Source: Vogesella aquatica
GTDB taxonomy: Bacteria; Pseudomonadota; Gammaproteobacteria; Burkholderiales; Chromobacteriaceae
DNA length: 64,000 bases
Direction of reading: 5' to 3'
Assembly (NCBI RefSeq): GCF_028548455.1
Contig: NZ_JAQQLF010000016.1
Span: forward strand, 44,359-108,358
In this document: positions 1 to 10,328 of the stretch, piece after piece
Layout: each line of letters begins with the position of its first letter
How positions within the stretch are numbered: the stretch's first letter is position 1
The notes under the pieces: model-generated
What the model saw: only the letters and a program-made list of their open reading frames with translations
Databases searched by the model: none
What the model was told of the DNA's origin: nothing
Position numbers and translations under genes: made by a program

Positions 1-25
1 GGCCAGCCAGAACAAGGAGCGTCGC

Positions 26-568
26 ATGAAAGTCTTACCCTTCGTCGTAGCCGCTGCAGCGGTATTGCTCAGTGCCTGCGCCAGTACCGGCAACCCGGCG
101 GATAGTGCCAATGCCGGCAATGCAGCCATCGTATCCGGCAATGGTGCCAGTACCGCAGGTGGCGGTGGCAGCAGCCTGAACCCGGCGCAGCCGCTACCGC
201 AGGTGGATGCTGCGGGTGCCGAAGCCGCCGCGTATGCGGGGGTGAATGGCAAGAGCGTGTTCTTCGATTTTGACCAGTCCGCGATCAAGGACGAATACAA
301 GGGCGTGGTAGAAGCGCATGCCGCCTACCTGGGCAAGTACAAAGGGCACGTGCTGGTACAAGGCAACACCGACGTGCGTGGTAGCCGCGAATACAACCTG
401 GCGCTGGGCCAGCGCCGTGCCGAAAGCGTGAAGCAGTCGCTGGAGGTGCTGGGCGTGAAGCCGGATCAGGTTGAAGCCGTGAGCTTTGGCATGGAAAAAC
501 CCCAGGCTAGCGGTAATACCGATGGCGATCATGCGCAGAACCGCCGCGCAGACTTCGTTTACCAGTAA
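26..568 (+). CDS. pal: Peptidoglycan-associated lipoprotein Pal
   Basis: Outer-membrane lipoprotein that anchors the Tol-Pal complex to peptidoglycan and helps outer-membrane constriction at division. The 180-residue product starts with a lipoprotein signal peptide whose lipobox LSAC places the acylated Cys at residue 18. A Gly/Ala/Ser-rich linker follows (about 20-70), then an OmpA-like domain (about 73-180) with the motif NTDVRGSREYN and QRRAESV, the usual peptidoglycan-binding loop. The His of the common GHTD motif is Asn here. An AAGGAG ribosome site lies 6 bases before the ATG. The next gene is cpoB, as in other tol-pal operons; tolB would lie upstream outside the window. Confidence 0.95.
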   Translation: MKVLPFVVAAAAVLLSACASTGNPADSANAGNAAIVSGNGASTAGGGGSSLNPAQPLPQVDAAGAEAAAYAGVNGKSVFFDFDQSAIKDEYKGVVEAHAAYLGKYKGHVLVQGNTDVRGSREYNLALGQRRAESVKQSLEVLGVKPDQVEAVSFGMEKPQASGNTDGDHAQNRRADFVYQ

Positions 569-606
569 GCCGGCGGCCATTGTCTAGGCCGGCTGGCTTG
601 ACCTGC

Positions 607-634
607 ACCCGGGAAGGCGTCAACCTTTCCGGGT
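607..634 (+). other. Stem-loop between pal and cpoB
   Basis: An 11-bp stem (607-617 with 624-634, one mismatch) closes a 6-base loop. No run of T follows, so it is more likely an mRNA-stability or partial-termination element inside the pal-cpoB transcript than a full terminator. Confidence 0.4.
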
Positions 635-661
635 TATCCATTTAGCAAAGCCCGAACCGCC

Positions 662-1417
662 ATGCGTAACCGACTGTTCCCCCTGTTGTTGCCCATCGTA
701 CTGGGTGCATGCGCCACCACCACCGACCTGGAGCAGGCGCGCCTGGACCTGGAAAGCAAGCTGGCCAGCTCCAGCCAGCAGGCCAGTGCCCGTTTGTCGG
801 ATGTCGAGGCCAAGCTGGCCAACCAGCGCCTGCTGGACCTGGTGAACCAGGTCACCCTGCTGAAAGGCGAAATGTCCACGCTGCGCGGGCAGAACGAGGT
901 ACTGCAACACCAGGTAGCCGAAACGCAAAAGCGCCAGAATGACCTGTATAACGACATCGACCTGCGTATGGGCAAGATGGAAAAACAGCTGCGCGACGCC
1001 AGCCAGCCGCAAGCCGAGGCACCGGCCGCCGAGCCTGCTGCGGCCAACCCTGCCGACGCCGCGCTGGCCCGTGCGCTGGAAGTACTGCGTGGCCGTGACT
1101 TTGCCAAATCGTTACCCTTGCTCAAAGCCGTAGCCGATGGCTACCCCGCTAGCGAACAGGGGCTGGAGGCCACCTACTGGATGGGCGTGGCGCATACTGC
1201 GCTGAAGCAATACAGTGCCGCCATCGATATCCAGCGCCGCTTTGCCGAACAATACCCCAAGCACCCGAAAGCTGCCGAAACCCTGCGCCTGATGGCGGGT
1301 AACCAGCTACAGCTGGAGCAGAAAGACCAGGCCCGCCTGACCCTGCGCAAAATTATCAAACAATACCCTGGCACCCCGGCGGCGCAGCGCGCCCAGCAAC
1401 AATTGGCCACGCTATAG
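662..1417 (+). CDS. cpoB: Cell division coordinator CpoB (YbgF)
   Basis: Tol-Pal accessory protein that links outer-membrane constriction to septal peptidoglycan synthesis. The 251-residue product has a signal peptide ending in a lipobox-like LGAC (Cys17), so it may be lipidated, unlike the soluble E. coli protein. Residues about 22-110 are a heptad-rich coiled coil with many Gln, Glu and Leu; an Ala/Pro linker follows; residues about 130-251 hold tetratricopeptide-type repeats ([26 protein letters not shown]). It lies 93 bp after pal on the same strand. The ribosome site is weak. Confidence 0.92.
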   Translation: MRNRLFPLLLPIVLGACATTTDLEQARLDLESKLASSSQQASARLSDVEAKLANQRLLDLVNQVTLLKGEMSTLRGQNEVLQHQVAETQKRQNDLYNDIDLRMGKMEKQLRDASQPQAEAPAAEPAAANPADAALARALEVLRGRDFAKSLPLLKAVADGYPASEQGLEATYWMGVAHTALKQYSAAIDIQRRFAEQYPKHPKAAETLRLMAGNQLQLEQKDQARLTLRKIIKQYPGTPAAQRAQQQLATL

Positions 1418-1445
1418 CCAAGCCTGGCCATACTCGCCGTTATCG

Positions 1446-1476
1446 AAAGCCGGCTTCCCTGCGGAATGCCGGCTTT
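1446..1476 (+). terminator. Probable terminator of pal-cpoB
   Basis: A perfect 9-bp stem (1446-1454 with 1468-1476) closes a 13-base loop just after the cpoB stop. The T-tract is short, so termination may be partial. Confidence 0.5.
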
Positions 1477-1580
1477 GTCTTGCCGGGAAGATGCTTCCAT
1501 GGAAGGTAAATCCCGGCGGCAAGCCCTTGCCAAATCAGGTAAAATTCCGTTTTTTCCCCTTCTTGACGGAATCAGCCTCC

Positions 1581-2069
1581 ATGATCGAAGTTGGCATCGT
1601 GATGGGTAGTAATAGCGACTGGGAAGTCATGCAAAACGCCGCGCGCGTTCTGAAAGACTTCGGCATCGCTTTCGAAACCCGCGTCGTCTCCGCCCACCGT
1701 ACCCCCGACCTTCTGTTCCAGTACGCCGAAACCGCCGAAGCGCGTGGCCTGAAAGCCATCATCGCCGGAGCCGGCGGTGCCGCCCACTTGCCGGGCATGC
1801 TGGCCGCCAAGACCCATATCCCGGTGCTGGGCGTGCCTGTGCCGTCCAAGTACCTGCGGGGCGAAGACTCGCTGCTGTCCATCGTGCAAATGCCCAAAGG
1901 CATTCCCGTGGCCACGTTCGCCATTGGCGAAGCCGGTGCGGCCAACGCTGGCCTGTTTGCCATCGCCATGCTGGCCAATGGCAACCCCGAGCTGGCGGCC
2001 AAACTGAAGGCTTTCCGCAAGCAACAAGAAGACACCGTGCTGGCCATGAGCCTGCCGGAGGTGCAGTAA
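1581..2069 (+). CDS. purE: N5-carboxyaminoimidazole ribonucleotide mutase PurE
   Basis: Class I PurE converts N5-CAIR to CAIR in purine biosynthesis. I use ATG 1581, giving 162 aa that start [14 protein letters not shown]; a longer reading frame upstream adds only unrelated residues. The phosphate-binding GSNSD motif (residues 9-13), SAHRTP and [11 protein letters not shown] are all present. The stop overlaps the start of purK by one base (TAATG), so the two are translationally coupled, which fits their consecutive reactions. A TAAAAT at 1540-1545 could be a -10 box, but I cannot see a convincing -35. Confidence 0.96.
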   Translation: MIEVGIVMGSNSDWEVMQNAARVLKDFGIAFETRVVSAHRTPDLLFQYAETAEARGLKAIIAGAGGAAHLPGMLAAKTHIPVLGVPVPSKYLRGEDSLLSIVQMPKGIPVATFAIGEAGAANAGLFAIAMLANGNPELAAKLKAFRKQQEDTVLAMSLPEVQ

Positions 2070-3199
2070 TGGCTGCCATTTTGCCGCCAGCCATGCTGGG
2101 CATCCTCGGTGGTGGCCAGCTGGGCCGCATGTTCGTTACCGCCGCCAAACGCATGGGTTACCGCGTAACGGTGCTGGACCCGGACGCCAACGCACCGGCG
2201 GCCGAGTTTGCCGACGTGCACCTGTGTGCCGCGTTTGACGACGCTGAGGCGCTGGCCACGCTGGCGCGCAGCTGCGCCGCGGTTACCACCGAGTTCGAAA
2301 ACGTCAACGCCGACGCCATGCGCCTGTTGGCCAAAACCACCCGCGTATCGCCGTCTGGCGACTGCGTGGCCATTGCCCAGGACCGCATTGCCGAGAAAAG
2401 CTGGATCAACAAGGCCGGCCTGCCGACGGCGCCGTATCTGGCGATCGAGAGTGTAGAGGATATCCAGGTCGAGCTGTCGCCCTACCTGCCGGGCATTCTC
2501 AAAACCGCCCGCCTGGGCTACGACGGCAAGGGCCAGGTGCGCGTGAAAACCGCCGACGAAGCCCGCGCTGCCTACGCCAACCTGGGTGGCCAGGCCTGTG
2601 TGCTGGAGAAGATGCTGGACCTGAAGCTGGAAGTGTCCGCCATTGTTACCCGTACCAGCCCGGCGCAAGTGGCCGTGTTCCCGGTATCGGAAAACATCCA
2701 CAAGAACGGTATTCTGGACGAGTCCATCGTGCCGGCGCGCATTGCCCCCAAGTTGGCCGCATGCGCGCAGCAATACGCCAAACAGCTGGCCGAGGCGCTG
2801 GATTATGTCGGCGTACTGGCAGTCGAATTCTTCGTACTGGGCGACGATAGCCTGGTGGTAAACGAGATCGCACCGCGCCCGCACAACTCTGGCCACTACA
2901 CCATCGACGCCTGCGTTACCGACCAGTACCAGCAGCAAGTGCGCGCCATGTGTGGCCTGCTGCCAGGCAAGACAGACTTGCTGTCCCCAGTGGTGATGGT
3001 GAACCTGCTGGGTGACGTGTGGGGCGAGGACGGCAGCGAGCCGAACTGGGCCGTGCTGATGGAAGCGCCCAACGCCCACCTGCACAGCTACGGCAAGAAA
3101 CAAGCCCGGCCAGGCCGCAAGATGGCGCACTACTGTGTGCTGGCGGCCAACGTAGACGACGCGCTGGAGCAGGCGCGCGCGCTGAAAGACACCTTGTAA
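2069..3199 (+). CDS. purK: N5-carboxyaminoimidazole ribonucleotide synthase PurK
   Basis: ATP-grasp enzyme that carboxylates AIR with bicarbonate to give N5-CAIR, the substrate of PurE. The 376-aa protein has the N-terminal GILGGGQLGRM nucleotide-fold motif, a central ATP-grasp domain (about 95-270) with the GYDGKGQ loop, and the NEIAPRPHNSGHYT signature. Length is typical. Its ATG overlaps the purE stop. It carries one copy of the TTGGCCGCA word at 2753, read in frame as Leu-Ala-Ala. Confidence 0.96.
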   Translation: MAAILPPAMLGILGGGQLGRMFVTAAKRMGYRVTVLDPDANAPAAEFADVHLCAAFDDAEALATLARSCAAVTTEFENVNADAMRLLAKTTRVSPSGDCVAIAQDRIAEKSWINKAGLPTAPYLAIESVEDIQVELSPYLPGILKTARLGYDGKGQVRVKTADEARAAYANLGGQACVLEKMLDLKLEVSAIVTRTSPAQVAVFPVSENIHKNGILDESIVPARIAPKLAACAQQYAKQLAEALDYVGVLAVEFFVLGDDSLVVNEIAPRPHNSGHYTIDACVTDQYQQQVRAMCGLLPGKTDLLSPVVMVNLLGDVWGEDGSEPNWAVLMEAPNAHLHSYGKKQARPGRKMAHYCVLAANVDDALEQARALKDTL

Positions 3200-3208
3200 T
3201 GAAAACAG

Positions 3209-3234
3209 GCGACGCCCACAAGGCGTCGCTTTTT
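3209..3234 (+). terminator. Rho-independent terminator between purK and purC
   Basis: An 8-bp GC-rich stem (3209-3216 with 3222-3229), a CACAA loop and five T residues lie 10 bases after purK and 20 bases before the purC start. It should end or attenuate purEK transcription before purC. Confidence 0.8.
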
Positions 3235-3253
3235 GCTTTGTGAAGGAAGTTTC

Positions 3254-4120
3254 ATGACCCAACTGACCAGCCTGAAAAAAATCTACTCGGGTAAAGTACG
3301 CGACCTGTACGAGATCGACGATCAGCGCATGCTGATGGTGGCCAGCGATCGTCTGTCCGCATTCGACGTGATCCTGGACGACCCGATTCCGGGCAAGGGC
3401 CAGATCCTCACCGCTATCTCCAATTTCTGGTTCGACACCCTGAAAGACGTGGTGCCCAACCACCTGACCGGCGATCAGGTAGAAGACGTGGTTGCCGCTG
3501 CCGAGCTGCCGCTGGTAGCGGGCCGTGCCGTGGTGGCCAAGCGCCTGAAGCCGGTGATGATCGAAGCGGTAGTGCGCGGTTACCTGGCCGGCTCCGGCTG
3601 GAAGGAATACCAGAAGTCCGGCACCGTGTGCGGCATTGCGCTGCCGGCCGGCCTGCAGGAATCCAGCAAGCTGCCCGAGCCTATCTTTACCCCGTCCACC
3701 AAGGCGGCGGTAGGCGACCACGACGAGAACATTACCTTTGCCCAGTGCGAAGCCATCGTGGGTGCCGAGCTGGCAGCCAAGGTGCGTGACACGGCGATCA
3801 TGCTGTACCAGACCGCCGCGGCCTTTGCGGCCAAGCGTGGCATCATCATTTGCGATACCAAGTTCGAGTTCGGCCTGGACGCCGACGGCACCCTGGTGCT
3901 GATGGACGAGGCACTGACGCCGGACTCCAGCCGCTTCTGGCCAGCCGACAGCTACGCCGAAGGCACCACGCCACCGTCGTTCGACAAGCAGTTCGTGCGC
4001 GACTGGCTGGAAGCTTCCGGCTGGAACAAGGCTCCGCCAGCCCCGGCGGTACCGCTGGACGTACGCGAGAAAACCGCGGCCAAATACCGCGAGGCGCTGG
4101 AGCGCCTGACCGCACAGTAA
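3254..4120 (+). CDS. purC: SAICAR synthase PurC
   Basis: Phosphoribosylaminoimidazole-succinocarboxamide synthase joins CAIR and aspartate using ATP, the step after PurE. I choose ATG 3254 (288 aa, [20 protein letters not shown]) because GAAGGA lies 6-10 bases upstream; an earlier in-frame start falls inside the terminator. The SGKVRDLYE motif, [15 protein letters not shown] and EFGLD are present. This longer form is typical of betaproteobacteria. A terminator separates it from purEK, so readthrough or a promoter in the short gap must drive it. Confidence 0.96.
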   Translation: MTQLTSLKKIYSGKVRDLYEIDDQRMLMVASDRLSAFDVILDDPIPGKGQILTAISNFWFDTLKDVVPNHLTGDQVEDVVAAAELPLVAGRAVVAKRLKPVMIEAVVRGYLAGSGWKEYQKSGTVCGIALPAGLQESSKLPEPIFTPSTKAAVGDHDENITFAQCEAIVGAELAAKVRDTAIMLYQTAAAFAAKRGIIICDTKFEFGLDADGTLVLMDEALTPDSSRFWPADSYAEGTTPPSFDKQFVRDWLEASGWNKAPPAPAVPLDVREKTAAKYREALERLTAQ

Positions 4121-4148
4121 GCGCTGGCTCAAGCCAGACGCTTGCCGG

Positions 4149-4170
4149 GCCCGCCTTGAGCGGGCTTTTT
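4149..4170 (+). terminator. Terminator of purC
   Basis: A 6-bp GCCCGC/GCGGGC stem with a 5-base loop is followed by five T residues. An additional hairpin lies at about 4120-4142. Confidence 0.8.
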
Positions 4171-4236
4171 CATGCCTGTGTGCCGCACTGGTGGCATACT
4201 TGCGTTTTTATCGAACCTGCCAAGGGAGTAGCTCAT

Positions 4237-4818
4237 ATGGCCCGTAGCCAGCCCGCGCTCAGCACCGCCCGTTTACAGCTTTTGCCGCCAGAGGCGGCCT
4301 GGGCCCGCGCCGTCCGCGACTACCAGCTGCACAACCGCGAGCACCTGGCCCCGTGGGACCCTACCCACGGCGATATGTACTTTACCGAGCTGTTCTGGGG
4401 CATGCGCCTGCGCGAGCGCATCGAGGACTTCAAGCTGGGCCGTGGTGCCATGTTTCTGGTCATGCACGATAAGCAGCCCGGGCAGGTGATCGGCACCGTG
4501 AGCCTGAGCAATATCGTGCGTGGCGTGTTTCAGGCCTGCCACCTGGGTTACAACATCGACCACGCCTACCAGGGGCAGGGCATGATGAGCGAGGCGGTCG
4601 AGGCGGTAGTGCAGTTTGCTTTTCGCGAGCTGGGCCTGCACCGCGTACAGGCCAACTATCAGCCGGAAAACCAGCGCAGTGCGCGCCTGCTGGCCAAGCT
4701 GGGCTTCACTATCGAAGGCGAAGCCAAGGATTATCTGTTTCTGAACGGTGCCTGGCGCGACCATGTCCTGACTTCGCGCCGCAACCCGGATTTCGACGCC
4801 ACACCATTGCGCGCTTAA
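4237..4818 (+). CDS. rimJ: RimJ/RimL-type GNAT N-acetyltransferase
   Basis: GCN5-related acetyltransferase of the ribosomal-protein-Ala N-acetyltransferase group. ATG 4237 is chosen because GGGAG lies just upstream; the same frame stays open back into purC but that part is not protein-like. The 193-aa product shows the acetyl-CoA binding loop as HAYQGQGMMSEAV and the C-terminal NQRSARLLAKLGF motif. RimJ in E. coli acetylates the N terminus of ribosomal protein S5; the exact substrate here is inferred. It stands alone after the purC terminator. Confidence 0.85.
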   Translation: MARSQPALSTARLQLLPPEAAWARAVRDYQLHNREHLAPWDPTHGDMYFTELFWGMRLRERIEDFKLGRGAMFLVMHDKQPGQVIGTVSLSNIVRGVFQACHLGYNIDHAYQGQGMMSEAVEAVVQFAFRELGLHRVQANYQPENQRSARLLAKLGFTIEGEAKDYLFLNGAWRDHVLTSRRNPDFDATPLRA

Positions 4819-4887
4819 GCCCTTAGGGCGCAACCCGTTAGGCCACAGGGTTGGCCGCACGGCGGAAAAGACCTATTGCTCATAGGG

Positions 4888-4915
4888 TTGGCGGATTTTT
4901 TGCATGCGCTATGAT
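4888..4915 (+). promoter_or_regulatory. Candidate sigma-70 promoter for sbtA
   Basis: TTGGCG (4888-4893), a 16-base spacer and TATGAT (4910-4915) lie 30 bases before the sbtA start. A CCTAT/ATAGG hairpin (4872-4886) and one copy of the repeated word (4851) sit just upstream. Confidence 0.5.
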
Positions 4916-4944
4916 GTGGCCTCTTCATCAAGCAAGGTGTTCCG

Positions 4945-5877
4945 ATGACGCTAGACCCTGTCGTGCTGTTTTTCGTGCTGGGCTTGCTGGCTGCGCTAGC
5001 CAAGTCCGATCTGAAACTCCCCCCCGCGCTGTATGAAACCCTGTCGGTGTTCCTGCTGATTGCCATCGGCCTGAAGGGCGGGGTGGCTTTATCCAAGCTC
5101 ACCGGTAGTGCAGTGCTGTGGCAGGTGGTGGCGGTGATCTTGCTGGGGGCCGGTTTGACCTTGGTCGCTTTTGCTGTACTGCGCTGGCGCCTGGGGCGGG
5201 CAGATGCTGCGGCCACGGCGGCGCATTATGGCTCGGTCAGTGTGGTGACCTTTGCCGTTGCCAGCGCCTATCTGGCGCGCCAGGGCGTAGAGGCAGAACC
5301 GCAGCTGACGGTGTTTCTGGCGGTGATGGAAATGCCGGCGCTGGTGGTGGGCGTATTGCTGGCCCGCATAGGGGGGGACAAGCAGGTGAATTGGGGCCGC
5401 CTGGCGCACGAGGTGTTTCTGGGCAAGAGCATGGTGCTATTGATGGGCGGTTTGCTGATCGGCTGGCTGGCCGGTGTGGATGGCATCAAGAGCCTGTCGC
5501 CGCTGTATATCGACCTGTTCAAGCCGGTACTGTCGCTGTTTCTGCTGGAGATGGGCTTGCTGACTGCCGGCAAGCTGGCCGGCCTGCGCGCCCAGGGGCT
5601 GTTCGTGGTGGCGGTGGCCCTGCTGATGCCGCTCGTGTTTGCCGCCCTGGGGCTGGCCACTGCCGTGGCCATGGGCTTGTCGGTAGGCGGCGCCATGCTG
5701 CTGGCTACCCTGTGTGCCTCGTCGTCCTACATTGCGGCCCCTGCCGCCATGCGTATTGCCGTACCGGAGGCTAACCCGGCTATTTCCCTGGCTGCCAGCC
5801 TGGGGGTAACTTTCCCGTTCAATCTGTTGCTGGGTATTCCGCTGTACCTGTGGCTGGCGCAGCAGGTTTACGCCTGA
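4945..5877 (+). CDS. sbtA: SbtA-type sodium-dependent bicarbonate permease
   Basis: Integral inner-membrane transporter of the SbtA (DUF897) family, which in cyanobacteria imports bicarbonate with sodium. The 310-residue protein is almost entirely hydrophobic, with about ten predicted membrane helices in two similar halves, and the family features LLIAIGLKGG, HYGSVSVVTFAVA and an FLLEMGL segment. The following gene, 11 bases on, encodes the PII-like SbtB that regulates this transporter in cyanobacteria. In a heterotroph the pair may supply bicarbonate for carboxylases such as PurK, or act at low CO2. Confidence 0.88.
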   Translation: MTLDPVVLFFVLGLLAALAKSDLKLPPALYETLSVFLLIAIGLKGGVALSKLTGSAVLWQVVAVILLGAGLTLVAFAVLRWRLGRADAAATAAHYGSVSVVTFAVASAYLARQGVEAEPQLTVFLAVMEMPALVVGVLLARIGGDKQVNWGRLAHEVFLGKSMVLLMGGLLIGWLAGVDGIKSLSPLYIDLFKPVLSLFLLEMGLLTAGKLAGLRAQGLFVVAVALLMPLVFAALGLATAVAMGLSVGGAMLLATLCASSSYIAAPAAMRIAVPEANPAISLAASLGVTFPFNLLLGIPLYLWLAQQVYA

Positions 5878-5888
5878 AAGGAAGCTCG

Positions 5889-6191
5889 ATGCCATTTCAT
5901 ACTAAGAAGCTGCTGACGATCGTGACCGAGTCGGTGCTGGAGGCGCGGCTGGTCAAAGACATCCAGCGCCTGGGCGCACACGGCTATACCGTGGTAGATG
6001 CGCGTGGCGGCGGCGCGCACGGCGTGCAGGGCGGGGCATGGACTTTTGACCGTAATATCCGCATCGATGTGGTATGTGATACCGAAGTAGCCAAGGCGAT
6101 TGCGTTGCGTTGCGAGCAAGCCTATCTGCCGGATTACGGCTTGATCCTGTATGTTTCGGATGTAGGGGTGCTGCGCGCGGATAAATTCTAG
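5889..6191 (+). CDS. sbtB: SbtB-like PII-family regulator
   Basis: Small PII-type signalling protein (100 aa), expected to form trimers and bind adenine nucleotides and so open or close SbtA. ATG 5889 is preferred because AAGGAAG precedes it. It begins with the PII-like beta strand KKLLTIVTESVLEARLVKDI, followed by a T-loop region rich in Gly (about 38-52) and the RIDVVCD strand. The C-terminal Cys pair of some cyanobacterial SbtB proteins is absent. Gene order sbtA-sbtB with an 11-base gap indicates one operon. Confidence 0.85.
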   Translation: MPFHTKKLLTIVTESVLEARLVKDIQRLGAHGYTVVDARGGGAHGVQGGAWTFDRNIRIDVVCDTEVAKAIALRCEQAYLPDYGLILYVSDVGVLRADKF

Positions 6192-6220
6192 CGCGTGCCG
6201 GCCACCCGCCAGGGGGAAAC

Positions 6221-7135
6221 ATGACGCAAACCTTTCGTTTAAGCGCCAGCGACGAGGCCGATATCCACGGCTGCTGCTGGCTACCCGGTGGCGCGCCGCG
6301 TGCCGTGGTGGTGATCAGCCACGGCATGAGCGAGTACGGCGGGCGCTATCAGGCGTTGGCGCAAAAGCTGGTGCTGGCCGGTTACGCCGTTTATGCGCAC
6401 GATCATCGCGGCCACGGCCGCCATGCGTTGCTGCCTGGCTGGTTTGCCGAGCAGGGGGGCTGGCAGCGCGTGGTGGACGATCTGCGCGAGGTGGTGGATT
6501 ACGCGCGCCAGCAGCACGAGCGGCCGGTGGTGTTGTACGGGCACAGCATGGGTAGCTTTGTCGCACGCGCTTTTATCCTGCGCTACGGCCAGCGCTTGGC
6601 CGGCATGGTGCTGTCGGCTACCGGCTACCGCCAGCGTTATCTGTCGCGTGTGATGCGCGGTGTGGCACGGCTGGCGGCCAGGCTGGGGGGCGCCAGCAAA
6701 CCCAGTACCTTCATGACGGCGCTGGTGTTCGGCAGCTTCAACCTGGGGTTTTTACCCGCACGCACCCGGCTGGACTGGCTAAGCCGCGATACGGCGCAGG
6801 TGGATGCCTATATTGCCGACCCGCTATGCGGCCAACACCCCACCCCGCAGCTGTGGATAGACTTGTTTGGCGGCATTATCGCGCTGGAGCTGGGCGAGGC
6901 GGATGGCCGCGCGTTGCCCAAAACCTGCCCGGTGTGGCTGCAGGCAGGTAGCCGCGACCCGGTGAGCCTGGGCAAGTTCGGCCTGGGCCAGCTGGCCAGC
7001 CGCTACCGCACGGCCGGCATGCAGGACGTGAGCGTGACCGTCTACCCGGGTGGCCGCCACGAAATGCACAACGAAACCAACCGCGCCCAGCTGGAGGCCG
7101 ATTTGCTGGCCTGGCTGAATCGTATTAGCGCTTGA
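6221..7135 (+). CDS. Alpha/beta hydrolase, monoacylglycerol lipase type
   Basis: 304-aa member of the Hydrolase_4 (serine aminopeptidase/monoacylglycerol lipase) family. The oxyanion-side HGMSEYGGRY and HDHRGHGRH motifs, the nucleophile elbow GHSMGS with Ser109, an acidic residue in QAGSRDPVS and the catalytic His in GGRHEMHNE form a complete triad. No signal peptide is visible, so it is probably cytoplasmic or peripheral. It begins 29 bases after sbtB and may be cotranscribed, but a link to bicarbonate transport is not evident. Confidence 0.88.
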   Translation: MTQTFRLSASDEADIHGCCWLPGGAPRAVVVISHGMSEYGGRYQALAQKLVLAGYAVYAHDHRGHGRHALLPGWFAEQGGWQRVVDDLREVVDYARQQHERPVVLYGHSMGSFVARAFILRYGQRLAGMVLSATGYRQRYLSRVMRGVARLAARLGGASKPSTFMTALVFGSFNLGFLPARTRLDWLSRDTAQVDAYIADPLCGQHPTPQLWIDLFGGIIALELGEADGRALPKTCPVWLQAGSRDPVSLGKFGLGQLASRYRTAGMQDVSVTVYPGGRHEMHNETNRAQLEADLLAWLNRISA

Positions 7136-7149
7136 ACTGCAGCACCAAG

Positions 7150-7183
7150 AAAAAAGCACCGTCTTGTCAGGCGGTGCTTTTTT
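7150..7183. terminator. Bidirectional terminator
   Basis: A 12-bp stem, AAAAAAGCACCG paired with CGGTGCTTTTTT, lies between the convergent hydrolase and carbonic anhydrase genes. It provides T-runs on both strands. Confidence 0.85.
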
Positions 7184-7201
7184 CATGTCATGGTGGCGCA
7201 T

Positions 7202-7759
7202 TCAGCCCTTGGGGACGATTTGCTGCACGCTGCCATCCAGCGCCATCAGATAGGTTTCTACGGCCAACTGCGGGTATTTGGCCAGAATCTGTTTACGCAG
7301 CGTCATCAGGGTTTCGGCGTGGGTCTGCGTTTCTTTTTCCGGCATTTTGCCAAAGTCCTCGCCCAGCACCACTTTGTAGGCGCCGCAATCGCGGTGGTCG
7401 AGGACCATCACCTTGTGGATATGGTGCAAGCTGATCGCTACGTCCAGATGCTCCCAGAACGCCTGGTTCCAAGCCGGAAACTTGCTGGTAACCGCCCCCA
7501 GTGCTGCCCCGGCCAGCACGATATGGTCGTACTTGTTTTTCATGCCAAGGCCGGCCATGAAGGCTTCGGTTTCATCCACCAGGCGGTAGTCCATGCACGA
7601 CAGCAGCAGTGCATCGGTGCCGCCTGCCGCGTAGGCAGTTTGTGGCAGAAAGCTGCCTAGCAGGGCTGCGCCACCGCCCAGGGCGGCAAGCTGTACAAAC
7701 TGGCGCCGGCCAAGGTTGGCCGCAGTGGCAGGCTGCGTGTGAGTAGAGCACTGGCACAT
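7202..7759 (-). CDS. Tat-exported beta-type carbonic anhydrase
   Basis: Predicted periplasmic enzyme interconverting CO2 and bicarbonate. The 185-aa product starts with a twin-arginine signal (GRRQFVQLAALGG, residues 17-29, then an AYA-type cleavage site near 44). The beta-carbonic anhydrase signature is intact: Cys55-x-Asp57-x-Arg59 and His122-x-x-Cys125, giving zinc ligands Cys55, His122 and Cys125. A GGGAG ribosome site precedes the ATG. It is near sbtAB, which suggests a role in supplying or trapping bicarbonate. The repeated word at 7716 falls in the unconserved tip of the signal peptide. Confidence 0.85.
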   Translation of the reverse strand: MCQCSTHTQPATAANLGRRQFVQLAALGGGAALLGSFLPQTAYAAGGTDALLLSCMDYRLVDETEAFMAGLGMKNKYDHIVLAGAALGAVTSKFPAWNQAFWEHLDVAISLHHIHKVMVLDHRDCGAYKVVLGEDFGKMPEKETQTHAETLMTLRKQILAKYPQLAVETYLMALDGSVQQIVPKG

Positions 7760-7851
7760 GATTTTCTCCCTGAATTTATTAATAACTTTGGTGCATTCTA
7801 GGTTATTTCATAAGCAATGTCGTATGTCCAGCGGGCAGGGCGCGTGCCGAA

Positions 7852-9988
<2,137 letters not shown>

Positions 9989-10054
9989 TTTACTGAACAA
10001 TCGTGAGTTAACCCGGCGCATGGACGCCAGAGGTGTTTCATTCTATGAAGTGTT

Positions 10055-10087
10055 AAAGACTGCCGGCTTGCCAGGCAGTCTTTTTTT
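10055..10087 (+). terminator. Terminator downstream of fadH
   Basis: A 10-bp stem (10055-10064 with 10074-10083) runs into seven consecutive T residues. Confidence 0.85.
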
Positions 10088-10328
10088 ATTTATTTGTTAT
10101 ATTCTTTTGGCATTTAAAAAATGTGCTGCGGCATTTTTGCCATAAATGAATCAATTACCGATAGAATTTAGCCAAATCAAAAATTCATATTTATTGAAAT
10201 GCTAGATTGCGTGGGCCTGTTGACGGTAAATTGTTAAGCATCAGCCATTTGACTTTAAAGTCGTGCCTGAGGTGTTTGCTGTCTGCGCGACGAGTGAATT
10301 GCCACAATAACGATAAAGGAATGCCGGG
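10088..10328. other. AT-rich intergenic region before the PhnD-like gene
   Basis: This is the AT-rich part of the longest gene-free stretch (9989-10328). It is much richer in A and T than its surroundings. It holds a TGGC/GCCA-bounded imperfect hairpin near 10109-10141 and a perfect 12-bp palindrome GACTTTAAAGTC at 10251-10262, 67 bases before the next start codon. A TTGACG occurs at 10220-10225 without a matching -10. I see no RNA gene or open frame I can support. It probably carries the promoter and control site for the operon that follows. Confidence 0.4.

Noticed and set aside
1535..4132. 865-residue open frame on the minus strand opposite purE, purK and purC
   Set aside because: It is a shadow of high-GC codon use; the plus-strand frames contain complete, well-known enzymes and the minus product resembles no protein.
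3850..4818. Longer acetyltransferase reading frame beginning inside purC
   Set aside because: The upstream part overlaps purC in another frame; the start at 4237 has a ribosome site and gives the normal length.
10251..10262. Palindrome GACTTTAAAGTC as a definite operator
   Set aside because: Perfect but short and not matched by a visible promoter, so I mention it only within the intergenic entry.
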